NCBI GenBank assembly: GCA_021818945.1
Contig: JAKASV010000001.1
Span: 1 to 64,000 of the forward strand
Source: a bacterium
Lineage (GTDB): Bacteria > Babelota > Babeliae > Babelales > Vermiphilaceae
DNA length: 64,000 nt
Reading direction: 5' to 3'
Positions 1-7,289 of the stretch are shown in pieces. The position numbers and the translations under genes were made by a program. Numbering within the stretch: the stretch's first letter is position 1; each line of letters begins with the position of its first letter. Below the pieces are notes generated by a model that worked only from the letters and a program-made list of their open reading frames with translations, was not told the origin of the DNA and did no database searches.

Positions 1-108
1 GGCAAAGTTAAGCGTTTTAAAATTATCTCTGATAAATATCGCAATCGCAGAAAACGTTTTGGCCTAAGGTTCAATCTCATTGCGGGGATTTATAACCATG
101 AGTTGTAG
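1..108 (+). CDS. IS5-type transposase, C-terminal fragment (window edge)
   Basis: Frame 1 is open from the window edge to a TAG at 106-108 and encodes 35 residues. The stretch contains KIISDKYRNRR followed by RFNLIAGIYN, which I recognise as the conserved C-terminal signature of IS5/IS4-superfamily DDE transposases (recollection of the family, not a search). The upstream part lies outside the window, so I cannot say whether the element is intact. The right end of the element probably falls just after the gene (see the repeat at 109-125). Confidence 0.75.
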   Translation, partial: GKVKRFKIISDKYRNRRKRFGLRFNLIAGIYNHEL

Positions 109-125
109 TTTCAGAAGAGGTCTAA
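109..125. repeat. Probable right terminus of the IS5-like element with a CTAA target site
   Basis: After the transposase stop the sequence reads TTTCAGAAGAGGT (109-121), followed by CTAA (122-125). IS5-type elements commonly duplicate a YTAR tetranucleotide such as CTAA, so the terminus may lie at about 121. The left end is outside the window, so neither the inverted repeat nor the duplication can be confirmed. From 126 to 378 I see no gene. Confidence 0.3.
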
Positions 126-378
126 TGTTCTGAGGACTCCAATAAAGCGTATAATTGGATAGGTCTATCATATGAAAATATGATAAAATCAGCTCCTGCC
201 TGAGTAATGTTTTTATATAAACATGTGAGAATTACAATTGCAAGAATTTTTTTACTCAATGTCTTGGGATGGACCACACTGCTTCCTTTTTTTAGATTTT
301 ACAGAATTGAGTCTTACAAGAACTTCTTGTTAGCTATGATAACAAAATTAAAAAATATTAGGGAAGAACTGATTAAAC

Positions 379-470
379 TGGAGGAGAGGAAGGGATTCGA
401 ACCCTTGATCCCGATCTCTCGAGATAACGGTTTTCAAGACCGCCGCATTCGACCGCTCTGCCACCTCTCC
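379..470 (-). tRNA. tRNA-Ser(TGA)
   Basis: On the minus strand GGAGAGG (470-464) pairs with CCTCTCC (389-383), followed by T and an encoded CCA (381-379). The anticodon loop CTTGAAA gives anticodon TGA. There is a long variable arm, as expected for a class II serine tRNA, and a canonical GGTTCGAATCC T-loop. The open reading frame running antisense through it is not a gene. Confidence 0.95.
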
Positions 471-599
471 ATATATACATCATAAGCATATATTTTCTTT
501 GCTTTTAAGGCAAATAAAATTAGCCATTGAGCCTGGCCTTCAACTTGTGTATATTTCAATCGTTGGCATTGTAGTCCATCTTAAATCAAAGGAGAGCCG

Positions 600-887
600 A
601 TGGCATTGCATCCGCTCATTATTGATGTCGATGTAGTAAAAGAACATGGTCATAATGGTTGGTTTTTAGAACCTTCAGGGTGGTTCAGGATTCACCATAA
701 AGAACCGGAAAGTCGCGAAGCTAACGAATTTTTGATAAAATCATTGGCAGAAAAACTTCATCTTTCTCACAGTCACATTACTATCATTCATGGGGTCGAA
801 GAGAGAATCAAGCGGATAAAGATAGGTAAAGATATAACTCGCGAAGAACTGATTGCTGTTCTTGAAGCACAAGAAATAAAAAAATAG
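600..887 (+). CDS. DUF167/YggU-family protein, copy 1
   Basis: A 95-residue protein resembling the DUF167 (YggU) family: a small alpha/beta domain ending in the pattern A-N-x-x-L-I-K-S-L-A, then I-T-I-I-H-G-x-x-x-R-I-K-R-I-K-I. Family function is unknown. An AAGGAGAG ribosome-binding site lies immediately upstream of the ATG. This copy lacks the usual N-terminal K-V-x-P-G-[AS] strand that the second copy (2067-2354) has, so the two are diverged paralogues about 1.2 kb apart. It is followed by a GC-rich hairpin and three genes on the other strand or further away, and appears monocistronic. Confidence 0.75.
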   Translation: MALHPLIIDVDVVKEHGHNGWFLEPSGWFRIHHKEPESREANEFLIKSLAEKLHLSHSHITIIHGVEERIKRIKIGKDITREELIAVLEAQEIKK

Positions 888-895
888 GTTTTTTT

Positions 896-920
896 GGCCT
901 CCAGATGGGGGCCTTCTTAT
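896..920 (+). terminator. Putative intrinsic terminator after the DUF167 gene
   Basis: GGCCTCC (896-902) pairs with GGGGGCC (907-913) around an AGAT loop, followed by TTCTTATT. The U-tract is interrupted, so strength is uncertain. On the other strand it is followed by AAAAAAACC complement (a T-rich run before 896), so it could work in both directions. Confidence 0.5.
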
Positions 921-950
921 TGGAATCTATAAAAAGAAGTATAAAAAAAT

Positions 951-1027
951 TGGTGCGCCTAAAAGGAGTCGAACCTTTAACCTTCAGATCCGTAGTCTGA
1001 CGCTCTATCCAGTTGAGCTATAGGCGC
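951..1027 (-). tRNA. tRNA-Arg(ACG)
   Basis: On the minus strand GCGCCTA (1027-1021) pairs with TAGGCGC (961-955), followed by A and an encoded CCA. The anticodon loop CTACGGA gives ACG, normally read as ICG after adenosine deamination. The T-arm GGTTCGACTCC is canonical. It is paired in tandem with tRNA-Ser(GCT), 13 nt upstream on the same strand. Confidence 0.95.
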
Positions 1028-1040
1028 ATTCCAAATTTTA

Positions 1041-1133
1041 TGGCGGAGAGAGAGGGATTCGAACCCTCGCAACCGGTTTTATCCGATTTCTTGCTTAGCA
1101 GGCAAGCGCTTTAAGCCACTCAGCCATCTCTCC
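1041..1133 (-). tRNA. tRNA-Ser(GCT)
   Basis: On the minus strand GGAGAGA (1133-1127) pairs with TCTCTCC (1051-1045), followed by G and an encoded CCA. The anticodon loop CTGCTAA gives GCT. It has a long class II variable arm. It is probably co-transcribed with the tRNA-Arg(ACG) that follows it on the minus strand. Confidence 0.95.
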
Positions 1134-1492
1134 ATTAGTATATCAATCTATCAGCACATGCTAAGAAAATCTCAACATAAGCATTGATGAAAAATATTAT
1201 AACCAGTTTTCCTTAATTTGCCTAGGTAAAAATTAGATTTTGTCTCCCGGGTCTAGTTTTTTTGTTGCAAGAACGGAAAAAGCCCTATTTTAAGTCAGAT
1301 TTTTTTATGTAATAAATTTATTTTGCAAATATATTGATTTTTTAATATTAAATTTATTACAATTATAATGTAATTATTGCTAATTACTTTGTAAAATTTG
1401 TTTGATAATATTAAATAGAAGGAGGCATTCAGAAAGATCCTAGGTTGAAAAAGTAGGGCTATTCTAGGAATAGCAGTTTTAAAGGAGAAAAA
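1134..1492. other. AT-rich intergenic region, no gene seen
   Basis: This 359-bp gap separates the minus-strand tRNA pair from the plus-strand secreted protein gene, so it should hold divergent promoters. The part from about 1310 to 1425 is very AT-rich with several TATAAT-like words, but I cannot assign a convincing -35/-10 pair. No open frame with a ribosome-binding site is visible. Confidence 0.5.
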
Positions 1493-1906
1493 ATGAAGAA
1501 AATATTAATGTTAGGTGTAATTGGTTTATTAGTTTCAGTATATGATATTTCGGCTTATACACATAAAGTAATAAATAGGACCAAGTATCCTGTCATTGCT
1601 AATATAGAATATGTTGTTTGCAAAAACGATGAAAAGACCCTGCAGCCAGGAGAAACTTGGGATAATAATGGTAAACTATGTATTGTATCAAAGGTTACGG
1701 CAAAAGTGTTATACTCAGGTTTAACAGAGGACGTTATTACAGCTCTCAAGTCTACAAAAATAAAATCGATTGACATAGACCAATGTACGGCACTTGTAAA
1801 GCCAAAGTTAATTGATGCCAACTCTTATCAAGGTCCTTATACAGGAAGTGGTGTATGGGCCATCACTGGAACCAGTGAAAAAGATTTTAGAATAGATCGC
1901 ATCTAA
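1493..1906 (+). CDS. Small secreted protein of unknown function (NRT-motif type)
   Basis: A 137-residue protein with a Sec-type signal peptide at about residues 1-21 (basic MKK, hydrophobic core, cleavage near ISA-YTH). The mature part begins with V-I-N-R-T-K-Y-P, then I-E-Y, then LQPGE. The same order (VINRT-x-x-P, EY, LQPGE) occurs in the unrelated-looking secreted protein at 49800-50492, which suggests a common domain. The three cysteines at about 45, 62 and 102 could form disulfides outside the cytoplasm. The ribosome-binding site AAAGGAG is strong. A very strong terminator follows. I do not recognise the family and assign no function. Confidence 0.7.
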   Translation: MKKILMLGVIGLLVSVYDISAYTHKVINRTKYPVIANIEYVVCKNDEKTLQPGETWDNNGKLCIVSKVTAKVLYSGLTEDVITALKSTKIKSIDIDQCTALVKPKLIDANSYQGPYTGSGVWAITGTSEKDFRIDRI

Positions 1907-1929
1907 TATAGATTATAGATAACTATCCC

Positions 1930-1977
1930 AAAAAATTAACCCTGCTAGATGGTATCATCTAGCAGGGTTAATTTTTT
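1930..1977. terminator. Strong intrinsic terminator, 22-bp perfect stem
   Basis: The left arm (1930-1951) and right arm (1956-1977) are perfect reverse complements around a 4-nt GTAT loop. The GC-rich core is CCCTGCTAGATG, and the outer part is A-rich on the left and T-rich on the right. It therefore has a U-tract in both orientations and should terminate the secreted protein gene. Confidence 0.9.
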
Positions 1978-2066
1978 GTTGTTTGAACAAGATGCTGGTA
2001 CGAGCCAACATATTCTGTTATCGTACATAGTTAAGAAGCTATGTCATAAGACAAGAAAGGTCAATA

Positions 2067-2354
2067 ATGGCGGTAACTATTGTGATTAAAGTAGTACCGG
2101 GTTCAGGTCGTCAAGCATGGACTGTTGATAAATCAGGTCAATTAAAATGTTTTTTAAAAAGTCCAGCTGAAAAAGGGCTTGCCAACAAAGAATTGATAAA
2201 AAGTCTGGCTCATGCTTTACGGATCAGCCAAGATTCTATTACAATTGTGGGAGGACTTACGTCGCGTACCAAAAGAATTCTCATACAAACTACTATGACC
2301 ATTGAGCAACTCGAGGGTATCCTTGGTATCGAACGCCAGAAATCTTTGCTTTAA
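2067..2354 (+). CDS. DUF167/YggU-family protein, copy 2
   Basis: A 95-residue protein with the canonical DUF167 layout: K-V-V-P-G-S-G near the N-terminus, then L-K-C-F-L-K-S-P-A-E-K-G-x-A-N-K-E-L, then I-V-G-G-L-T-S-R-T-K-R-I. The family function is unknown. An AAAGGT ribosome-binding site precedes the ATG. It lies 23 bp upstream of the type II secretion F-like gene and is probably co-transcribed with it. In many bacteria yggU sits near yggT or pilus genes, so the pairing is not surprising. It is a paralogue of the 600-887 gene. Confidence 0.85.
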   Translation: MAVTIVIKVVPGSGRQAWTVDKSGQLKCFLKSPAEKGLANKELIKSLAHALRISQDSITIVGGLTSRTKRILIQTTMTIEQLEGILGIERQKSLL

Positions 2355-2377
2355 TACTCTAAAATAAGGAAAGATGT

Positions 2378-3577
2378 ATGCCCTATTATCAGTGGAAAAG
2401 TGTAGGTTTATCAGGCCGCATGAAGGCAGGAAAAATTTTTGCACAGTCGGCTGAAGGTCTGGATCAAATTTTATTCAATAGAGATCTAGCTCTTGTCTCA
2501 TGTAAAGAAGCTTCAATAAAATTTTTGCCCCCTATATCCAAAGAAACAATAAAACAGTTTTTTGAACGGTTGGCTACTTTGTTGCGCGCAGGAGTTTTAG
2601 TACATGGAGCCCTAGCAATATTGCGTGATTCTATGGGCCATGTGCGTATGCAAATTCTTATCGATGATATTGCGCAACGGGTGCAACGAGGAAGCCCATT
2701 ACATATTGCATTAGCAGAATATCCCAATATTTTTGATGAACGTATGGTCCAAATGGTATATATTGGGCAAGAAACAGGTAGCTTGGCCATAACTGTTCAA
2801 GCTATTGCAAATCATTTAGACACCGTTCTTGGCTTTAGAGCAAAAGTGAAATCTGCAGCCATGGTGCCACTAATCTCATTTTTGTTCTTTTTGGCTATAA
2901 TTGCTGTTATTGTTATTGGTATTATTCCTACATTTGCTACAGTATTTGCATCAATCAATCAACCTTTGCCCGCCGTTACACGTTCTTTGCTTGTAATAAG
3001 TGATTTTTTGCGAAGTTGGTATGGTATAGTCATTCTAGGATTAATAGGACTGATTATTTTTGCATTAATACGATGGTTATTCCAGCGTCCAAAGGTTAGA
3101 CGTACCTATGATCAGATCGTGATACATGCCCCATTTCTACGAAATATTATGTATAACACTCACCGTGCCTGGTTTTTAGATTCATTAGTACTTCTTGTGC
3201 ATGGTGGTATGCCTTTGGTACCGGCTCTCTTTATTGCCCAACGCTCATGCAGTAATAGTGTGCTCTACGAATATCTGTCAACAATTGGTACCACAGTAGC
3301 ATTAGGGAGTCCTTTAAGTGTTGCTTTACAGCGATGTCCTGGAAATTTTTTTTCGCCAGAAGATTTTGCCATCGTTGCAGTAGGTGAAAATATTGGGCAA
3401 CTGGCGCCGGCATTAGCTCAAGCTTCGCAATTGTCTCGGAATCGTGCAACTCGATCAATTTTGATCATTACAATGGTGATACAGCCCTTATTACTTATTA
3501 TTCTCGGTCTGATGATTACGTTATTAATCTTGGCTGTGTATTCCCCCATGTTTACACTCTCGTGGGCGATATCATAA
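2378..3577 (+). CDS. Type II secretion / type IV pilus inner-membrane platform protein (GspF/PilC family)
   Basis: A 399-residue protein with two T2SF domains (about residues 62-185 and 262-390). Each has the family pattern of an FxxxLAxLLxxGVxLxxAL helix and a GExxGxLxxxLxxxxxxL helix (here YIGQETGSLAITV and AVGENIGQLAPAL). Hydrophobic segments lie at about 160-190, 215-235 and 370-393. In the family this protein is the inner-membrane platform that couples the assembly ATPase to pilin or pseudopilin polymerisation. No GspE/PilB ATPase or GspD secretin is adjacent, so the system must be scattered. A pseudopilin-like protein lies at 55724. Its 3' end overlaps the convergent minus-strand gene by 26 bp. 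Confidence 0.9.
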   Translation: MPYYQWKSVGLSGRMKAGKIFAQSAEGLDQILFNRDLALVSCKEASIKFLPPISKETIKQFFERLATLLRAGVLVHGALAILRDSMGHVRMQILIDDIAQRVQRGSPLHIALAEYPNIFDERMVQMVYIGQETGSLAITVQAIANHLDTVLGFRAKVKSAAMVPLISFLFFLAIIAVIVIGIIPTFATVFASINQPLPAVTRSLLVISDFLRSWYGIVILGLIGLIIFALIRWLFQRPKVRRTYDQIVIHAPFLRNIMYNTHRAWFLDSLVLLVHGGMPLVPALFIAQRSCSNSVLYEYLSTIGTTVALGSPLSVALQRCPGNFFSPEDFAIVAVGENIGQLAPALAQASQLSRNRATRSILIITMVIQPLLLIILGLMITLLILAVYSPMFTLSWAIS

Positions 3578-4412
3578 TAGGACTTTGCGCGATAATTTGA
3601 TCCAATGCTTTTGCCTGATCTGGGGAAGAAGGTCGCAGTTCAAATACTCTATGTAAAGCATTAACAACAATTGCAAGTTGTTCTTTAGTATTTACTGACC
3701 AGATTGGTGTCTCGCCAGCAATATCCAGCGCTAACATTTTGAGGGTATTGGTTGCTGAAAGAGATGGAGCGGATGTACGTGATACCAACCATCGAGGATT
3801 TGCTTTGCTACGTACAAAACAATCTCCAGAACTCAAGTCAAATACAGTCTGTTCTTCTAGTGTTGGAATGGTTATTATGCCATCATACAATTCATGGACA
3901 TCAATTGTTTGCTCTTTTAGCATTTTTTGTGCATAAATTTCATGTTCAAGACTGTCTTGTGAGCCCATTCCAATCGTAGGAATCTTGAATGATTTAATTT
4001 CGGAAAGTAATGATACGGCTTGGTGGTCAACAACAGGGTTGACTCCAATTTCATTAAAACAATTGATAGCAGTATCGGTAAATTTGCCATAGCCTTGTTC
4101 TTCAAGTTCTGTAAAGAGTTTTCTGATAGTATTTGTGATTCCAGGAGTTGTAGAAGCTATTTCAACACCTCTTTTTTGCATGTGAGTTATCGTTTCACGT
4201 AGTCTCCATGGAGTGATAATACGGCTTTTATAAAAACAAGACATGATATGCCAGGCGCTTTTGAGTGCGCTAGAAATAATATTGCCCGTTTCAGCATTTT
4301 TGCTGATAGCTTCAAAGTTACATGCAAGGACAATTGGTTGATTCATGGCGGTAACGCGGGTCATAATAAGAGCCGTCAGAGCTATATACAGAGAGCGAAG
4401 TCGTATGCACAT
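3552..4412 (-). CDS. Secreted protein with degenerate HAD-like fold (tentative)
   Basis: I place the start at the ATG at 4412, preceded by AAGGA; the longer open frame upstream has no ribosome-binding site. The 286-residue product begins with a hydrophobic signal-like segment (about 1-22). The rest has a pattern reminiscent of HAD hydrolases: a hydrophobic strand L-A-C-N-F where the D-x-D nucleophile would be, a P-V-V-D-H-x-A-x-x-L-L-x-x-I-K segment, then a strand I-P-T-I-G-M-G-S-Q-D, then LYDGIITIP. The catalytic aspartates are absent, so an enzymatic role is unlikely. The HAD link is inference from pattern only. It overlaps the convergent T2SF gene tail-to-tail. Confidence 0.45.
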   Translation of the reverse strand: MCIRLRSLYIALTALIMTRVTAMNQPIVLACNFEAISKNAETGNIISSALKSAWHIMSCFYKSRIITPWRLRETITHMQKRGVEIASTTPGITNTIRKLFTELEEQGYGKFTDTAINCFNEIGVNPVVDHQAVSLLSEIKSFKIPTIGMGSQDSLEHEIYAQKMLKEQTIDVHELYDGIITIPTLEEQTVFDLSSGDCFVRSKANPRWLVSRTSAPSLSATNTLKMLALDIAGETPIWSVNTKEQLAIVVNALHRVFELRPSSPDQAKALDQIIAQSPIMISPTRV

Positions 4413-4496
4413 AGAATTCCTTACGGTAAAAATTTGTGATTCATTATCAACCTTATACTTATAATAGAAAATCGTATAGTTTGGATTCAACAATAA

Positions 4497-4525
4497 TTGA
4501 CGACCATGATGTTTTATCGTATCCT
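4497..4525 (+). promoter_or_regulatory. Putative promoter for tRNA-Leu(CAA)
   Basis: TTGACG (4497-4502), a 17-nt spacer and TATCCT (4520-4525) lie about 38 nt upstream of the tRNA. This is read by eye and not tested. Confidence 0.35.
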
Positions 4526-4562
4526 TATCGTACTTATATTTGAAAATCTAGGTTTGTTATAT

Positions 4563-4649
4563 GCCGGGATGGCGGAACTGGTAGACGCACGGGACTCAAA
4601 ATCCCGCGATGTTCGCATCATGTCGGTTCGAGTCCGACTCCCGGCACCA
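4563..4649 (+). tRNA. tRNA-Leu(CAA)
   Basis: GCCGGGA (4563-4569) pairs with TCCCGGC (4639-4645), followed by A and an encoded CCA. The anticodon loop CTCAAAA gives CAA. It has a class II variable arm and a GGTTCGAGTCC T-arm. It lies 30 nt upstream of the HIT gene start and may share its transcript. Confidence 0.95.
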
Positions 4650-4679
4650 TCATTTGATCTGAAAAATAAGGAGATTCTC

Positions 4680-5018
4680 GTGGCTGCTGAATGTATTTTT
4701 TGTAAGATTATTGCCCGTGAATTACCAGCCAACGTTATTGCTGAAAATAGCGCGGTTATTGTTATAAAAGATATAAACCCAAAAGCAGCAATCCATTTTC
4801 TCATTATCCCGAAAAAGCATCTTGTTGATTTGAGAGATGTCCAGGCAATCGACGTTGCTATTTTAGCGAATATACTTTTTATGGCACAAGAGCTATCAAA
4901 AAAAATTGAAGCCCCTGGAGCCTTCAAGCTGTTGTTTAATAATGGGCCAGAAGTGGGTCAAAAGGTGTTTCATATGCACGCACACTTTTTGGCGGGTAAT
5001 CAGATGTCTGATTTTTAG
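4680..5018 (+). CDS. HIT-family nucleotide-binding protein
   Basis: A 112-residue protein with the histidine-triad motif HMHAHFL near the C-terminus and the N-terminal C-I-F-C-K-I-I-A-x-E-L-P-A segment typical of HinT-like purine nucleotide hydrolases. These hydrolyse adenosine phosphoramidates or similar nucleotides. I choose the GTG at 4680 because AAGGAG lies 6 nt before it. The longer open frame to 4497 runs through the tRNA-Leu gene and is an artefact. The two N-terminal cysteines (C-x-x-C) resemble the zinc-binding pair seen in some HIT proteins. Confidence 0.93.
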   Translation: MAAECIFCKIIARELPANVIAENSAVIVIKDINPKAAIHFLIIPKKHLVDLRDVQAIDVAILANILFMAQELSKKIEAPGAFKLLFNNGPEVGQKVFHMHAHFLAGNQMSDF

Positions 5019-5029
5019 TCACACTTTTT

Positions 5030-5057
5030 TTGCATTTTTCTATCGTATGCGTATTCT
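5030..5057 (+). promoter_or_regulatory. Putative promoter for tRNA-Leu(CAG)
   Basis: TTGCAT (5030-5035), a 16-nt spacer and TATTCT (5052-5057) lie about 20 nt upstream of the tRNA. The 16-nt spacing equals that of the three rRNA promoters at 12214-12522. Confidence 0.35.
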
Positions 5058-5077
5058 AGTTATATCATATCTTTGAT

Positions 5078-5164
<87 letters not shown>

Positions 5165-5197
5165 TCATCGGTACCTACCTATTAAAAAAAGGGGTGT

Positions 5198-6157
5198 ATG
5201 ATGCAGACATCTTCTAGTGCATTGCCAATAGGGCGTGTCAATATTGACGAAAAAGAAATGACGTCCATGAAAGGCAAAATCGTTCTTGTGACCGGTGGAT
5301 CGCGCGGTATTGGTAAGGCTACCTGTGAGTATTTTGCTCAATCTGGCTGTATTGTGATAGGCACATCACGCACACCAGAAAAAGTACAAAATCCGCCGGC
5401 TGGTTGCTCATTGCTCCCATTGGATGTACGATCTGACGAGTCTGTCAAAAGCTGCATCAAGACGATTATAGAACGTCATGGTCATATTGATATTCTTGTC
5501 AATAATGCAGGCATAGGGCAATATGGGAGACTTATTAAAGCGACTCCTGAAGATTGGATTTCGGTCTTTCAAACCAATGTGTTTGGCGTTCACCGGGTTA
5601 CTGTTGCAGCCTATCCTTATATGAAAAACTCCTATTGTCGGATCATTACGCTCGGATCTTTAGAAGGTGAGACTGGTTATCCCTATCAAGCTTTATATGC
5701 TATTTCAAAACGTGCATTGCAGACATGGAATGATTCATTTGATTTTGAGCAGCGCAAAGAAAAAGGTCCTCGGTTTATTCTTCTTGAACCTGCTTGGGTA
5801 AATACAGGCTTTGGGTTAACAGACGATATCGTTAATACAGAACCTGATACACAAGATCCATATGCGCGCATTGCTCAAAAACTTTTTCCGCGATTTCTTG
5901 AGCAGTATGGGATTAATCCTATAGATGTAGCTCAGGCTATTTTTACAATTGCCTCCATGCCAAAACCTCGCTTGCGTTACTTTATAGGAGCCAAGGGGGC
6001 TATACTTATGGGGCATAGTTTGGAAGATTTACTTACAATTGCCTACACTCAACCTCCAGAATCTATGTTAGCTTTTATGGATCTTTTGTCTGAGATTATG
6101 TACAAGGCTGATCAATCAGATTTTAAGATCTTTAAAGATAATAAAAGCATAGAATAA
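5198..6157 (+). CDS. Short-chain dehydrogenase/reductase (SDR)
   Basis: A 319-residue classical SDR. It has the NAD(P)-binding TGGSRGIG motif at about residues 32-39, the NNAG motif, an active-site Ser in the T-L-G-S strand and the catalytic Y-x-x-x-K as YAISK. An arginine directly after the glycine motif region fits NADP(H) but does not prove it. The substrate cannot be told from sequence. The first ATG has an AGGGGTG ribosome-binding site; the Rossmann fold starts about 25 residues later, so an internal ATG at residue 20 or 24 is possible. It stands alone downstream of tRNA-Leu and converges on the DMT transporter. Confidence 0.85.
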   Translation: MMQTSSSALPIGRVNIDEKEMTSMKGKIVLVTGGSRGIGKATCEYFAQSGCIVIGTSRTPEKVQNPPAGCSLLPLDVRSDESVKSCIKTIIERHGHIDILVNNAGIGQYGRLIKATPEDWISVFQTNVFGVHRVTVAAYPYMKNSYCRIITLGSLEGETGYPYQALYAISKRALQTWNDSFDFEQRKEKGPRFILLEPAWVNTGFGLTDDIVNTEPDTQDPYARIAQKLFPRFLEQYGINPIDVAQAIFTIASMPKPRLRYFIGAKGAILMGHSLEDLLTIAYTQPPESMLAFMDLLSEIMYKADQSDFKIFKDNKSIE

Positions 6158-6190
6158 AAATATTCTTTTCATAGATGCCCTTGTGTTTAA

Positions 6191-7108
6191 TTAGTCCAAT
6201 GCTAACGTGCTATGAGGCGACTTATTATTGTGTAGTTCGTCTTGATAGAACAGATATAATCCAATAACTAGCAGCATAACAGATATATAAAAATACCGAC
6301 TTATATGTTCATGTAGAAAAAGCCAACCATAAAATGACGCAAAAAGAGGAGCAGTGAATCCGGCAAGTGACAAAAACGTGGCCGTATAAGACCGCAGTAG
6401 AAATCCATAAAAATTGTATGAAATAATATTGCTGATCAAAATATAAATGATCATGTATCCGATAAATGGTGTCAGAGATGTTACCGGAAGGAGTCCTTCT
6501 GTAGGAAAAGCTGTGCATAAAGCTAGGAGTCCTCCGGCAGTCATACATAATCCATTAACCATAAAAGGTGAACAGGTATGATCAAGCACCAGTTTGCGCA
6601 TCAAGACCCATTTATAGCAATCGGCGACGACTGAAAGTAACATGGCAATTGCGGGCCAAGAAAAAATGCCCATCTGATGTTCTATGCATGTAGCTGAGGC
6701 AGGGGTGATGAGAATTGGTGCTACTGCACAAATCCCTAATGCAAAACCAAGCCATTGTTTTTTGCTTATTATTTCACCAAAAAAGAAATAAGAAAGCAAT
6801 GATGATATGAGGGGATATAAAGTAAAAATAAAACCAGCTTTAGCAGAACTCAAGCAATTGATGCTCCAGTACCGGATAATGTAATTAAGGTAAAAACCTA
6901 TAACAATAATCTGTATATATATGCCGTAGTGTGATTTAGCGATAGAGCAACGTTTTTTACGATAGATCGTATAAAAAGAGAGAAGAATAGTACCCCCTAC
7001 AATCATACGCACTCCGGTCAAAAAGAATGGTGCAGAATATAAAAGTAGAATTTTAGTTAGAGGAAATGAGCTTGCAAAAATAGCATACATCAAAATAACT
7101 ATGAACAT
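6191..7108 (-). CDS. DMT-superfamily (EamA) transporter
   Basis: A 305-residue, almost wholly hydrophobic protein with about ten transmembrane helices arranged as two EamA-type five-helix repeats. The first repeat starts FASSFPLTK and includes A-K-A-G-F-I-F-T-L-Y-P-L; the second has L-A-G-F-T-A-P-L-F-A-S, the paired motif of the family. EamA proteins export metabolites or amino acids or, in intracellular bacteria, import host metabolites (for example S-adenosylmethionine); the substrate here is unknown. It is monocistronic and convergent with the SDR gene. Confidence 0.85.
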   Translation of the reverse strand: MFIVILMYAIFASSFPLTKILLLYSAPFFLTGVRMIVGGTILLSFYTIYRKKRCSIAKSHYGIYIQIIVIGFYLNYIIRYWSINCLSSAKAGFIFTLYPLISSLLSYFFFGEIISKKQWLGFALGICAVAPILITPASATCIEHQMGIFSWPAIAMLLSVVADCYKWVLMRKLVLDHTCSPFMVNGLCMTAGGLLALCTAFPTEGLLPVTSLTPFIGYMIIYILISNIISYNFYGFLLRSYTATFLSLAGFTAPLFASFYGWLFLHEHISRYFYISVMLLVIGLYLFYQDELHNNKSPHSTLALD

Positions 7109-7289
7109 ACTGTAATTCTTTCCCTTTCTCTTTTATTAAAAGTATATAGGGTAAGACAGATTTTTAATAGGTTTGAGCGAATGTGCAGCATTTAATTTTT
7201 TTGCATTGAGGTTTTTGAATAAATTATTGGAAATCATTTTTTTGTTCAAAAGTTTAGATGCGTACGCTATTTTTTTAAGTACGATGTAA

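Noticed and set aside
207..485. Open frame of 92 codons over the tRNA-Ser
   Set aside because: Its C-terminal half is the antisense of tRNA-Ser(TGA) (E-R-K-G-F-E-P pattern), a well-known annotation artefact.
4497..4679. N-terminal extension of the HIT protein
   Set aside because: It runs through tRNA-Leu(CAA); a GTG with AAGGAG at 4680 gives the normal HIT length.
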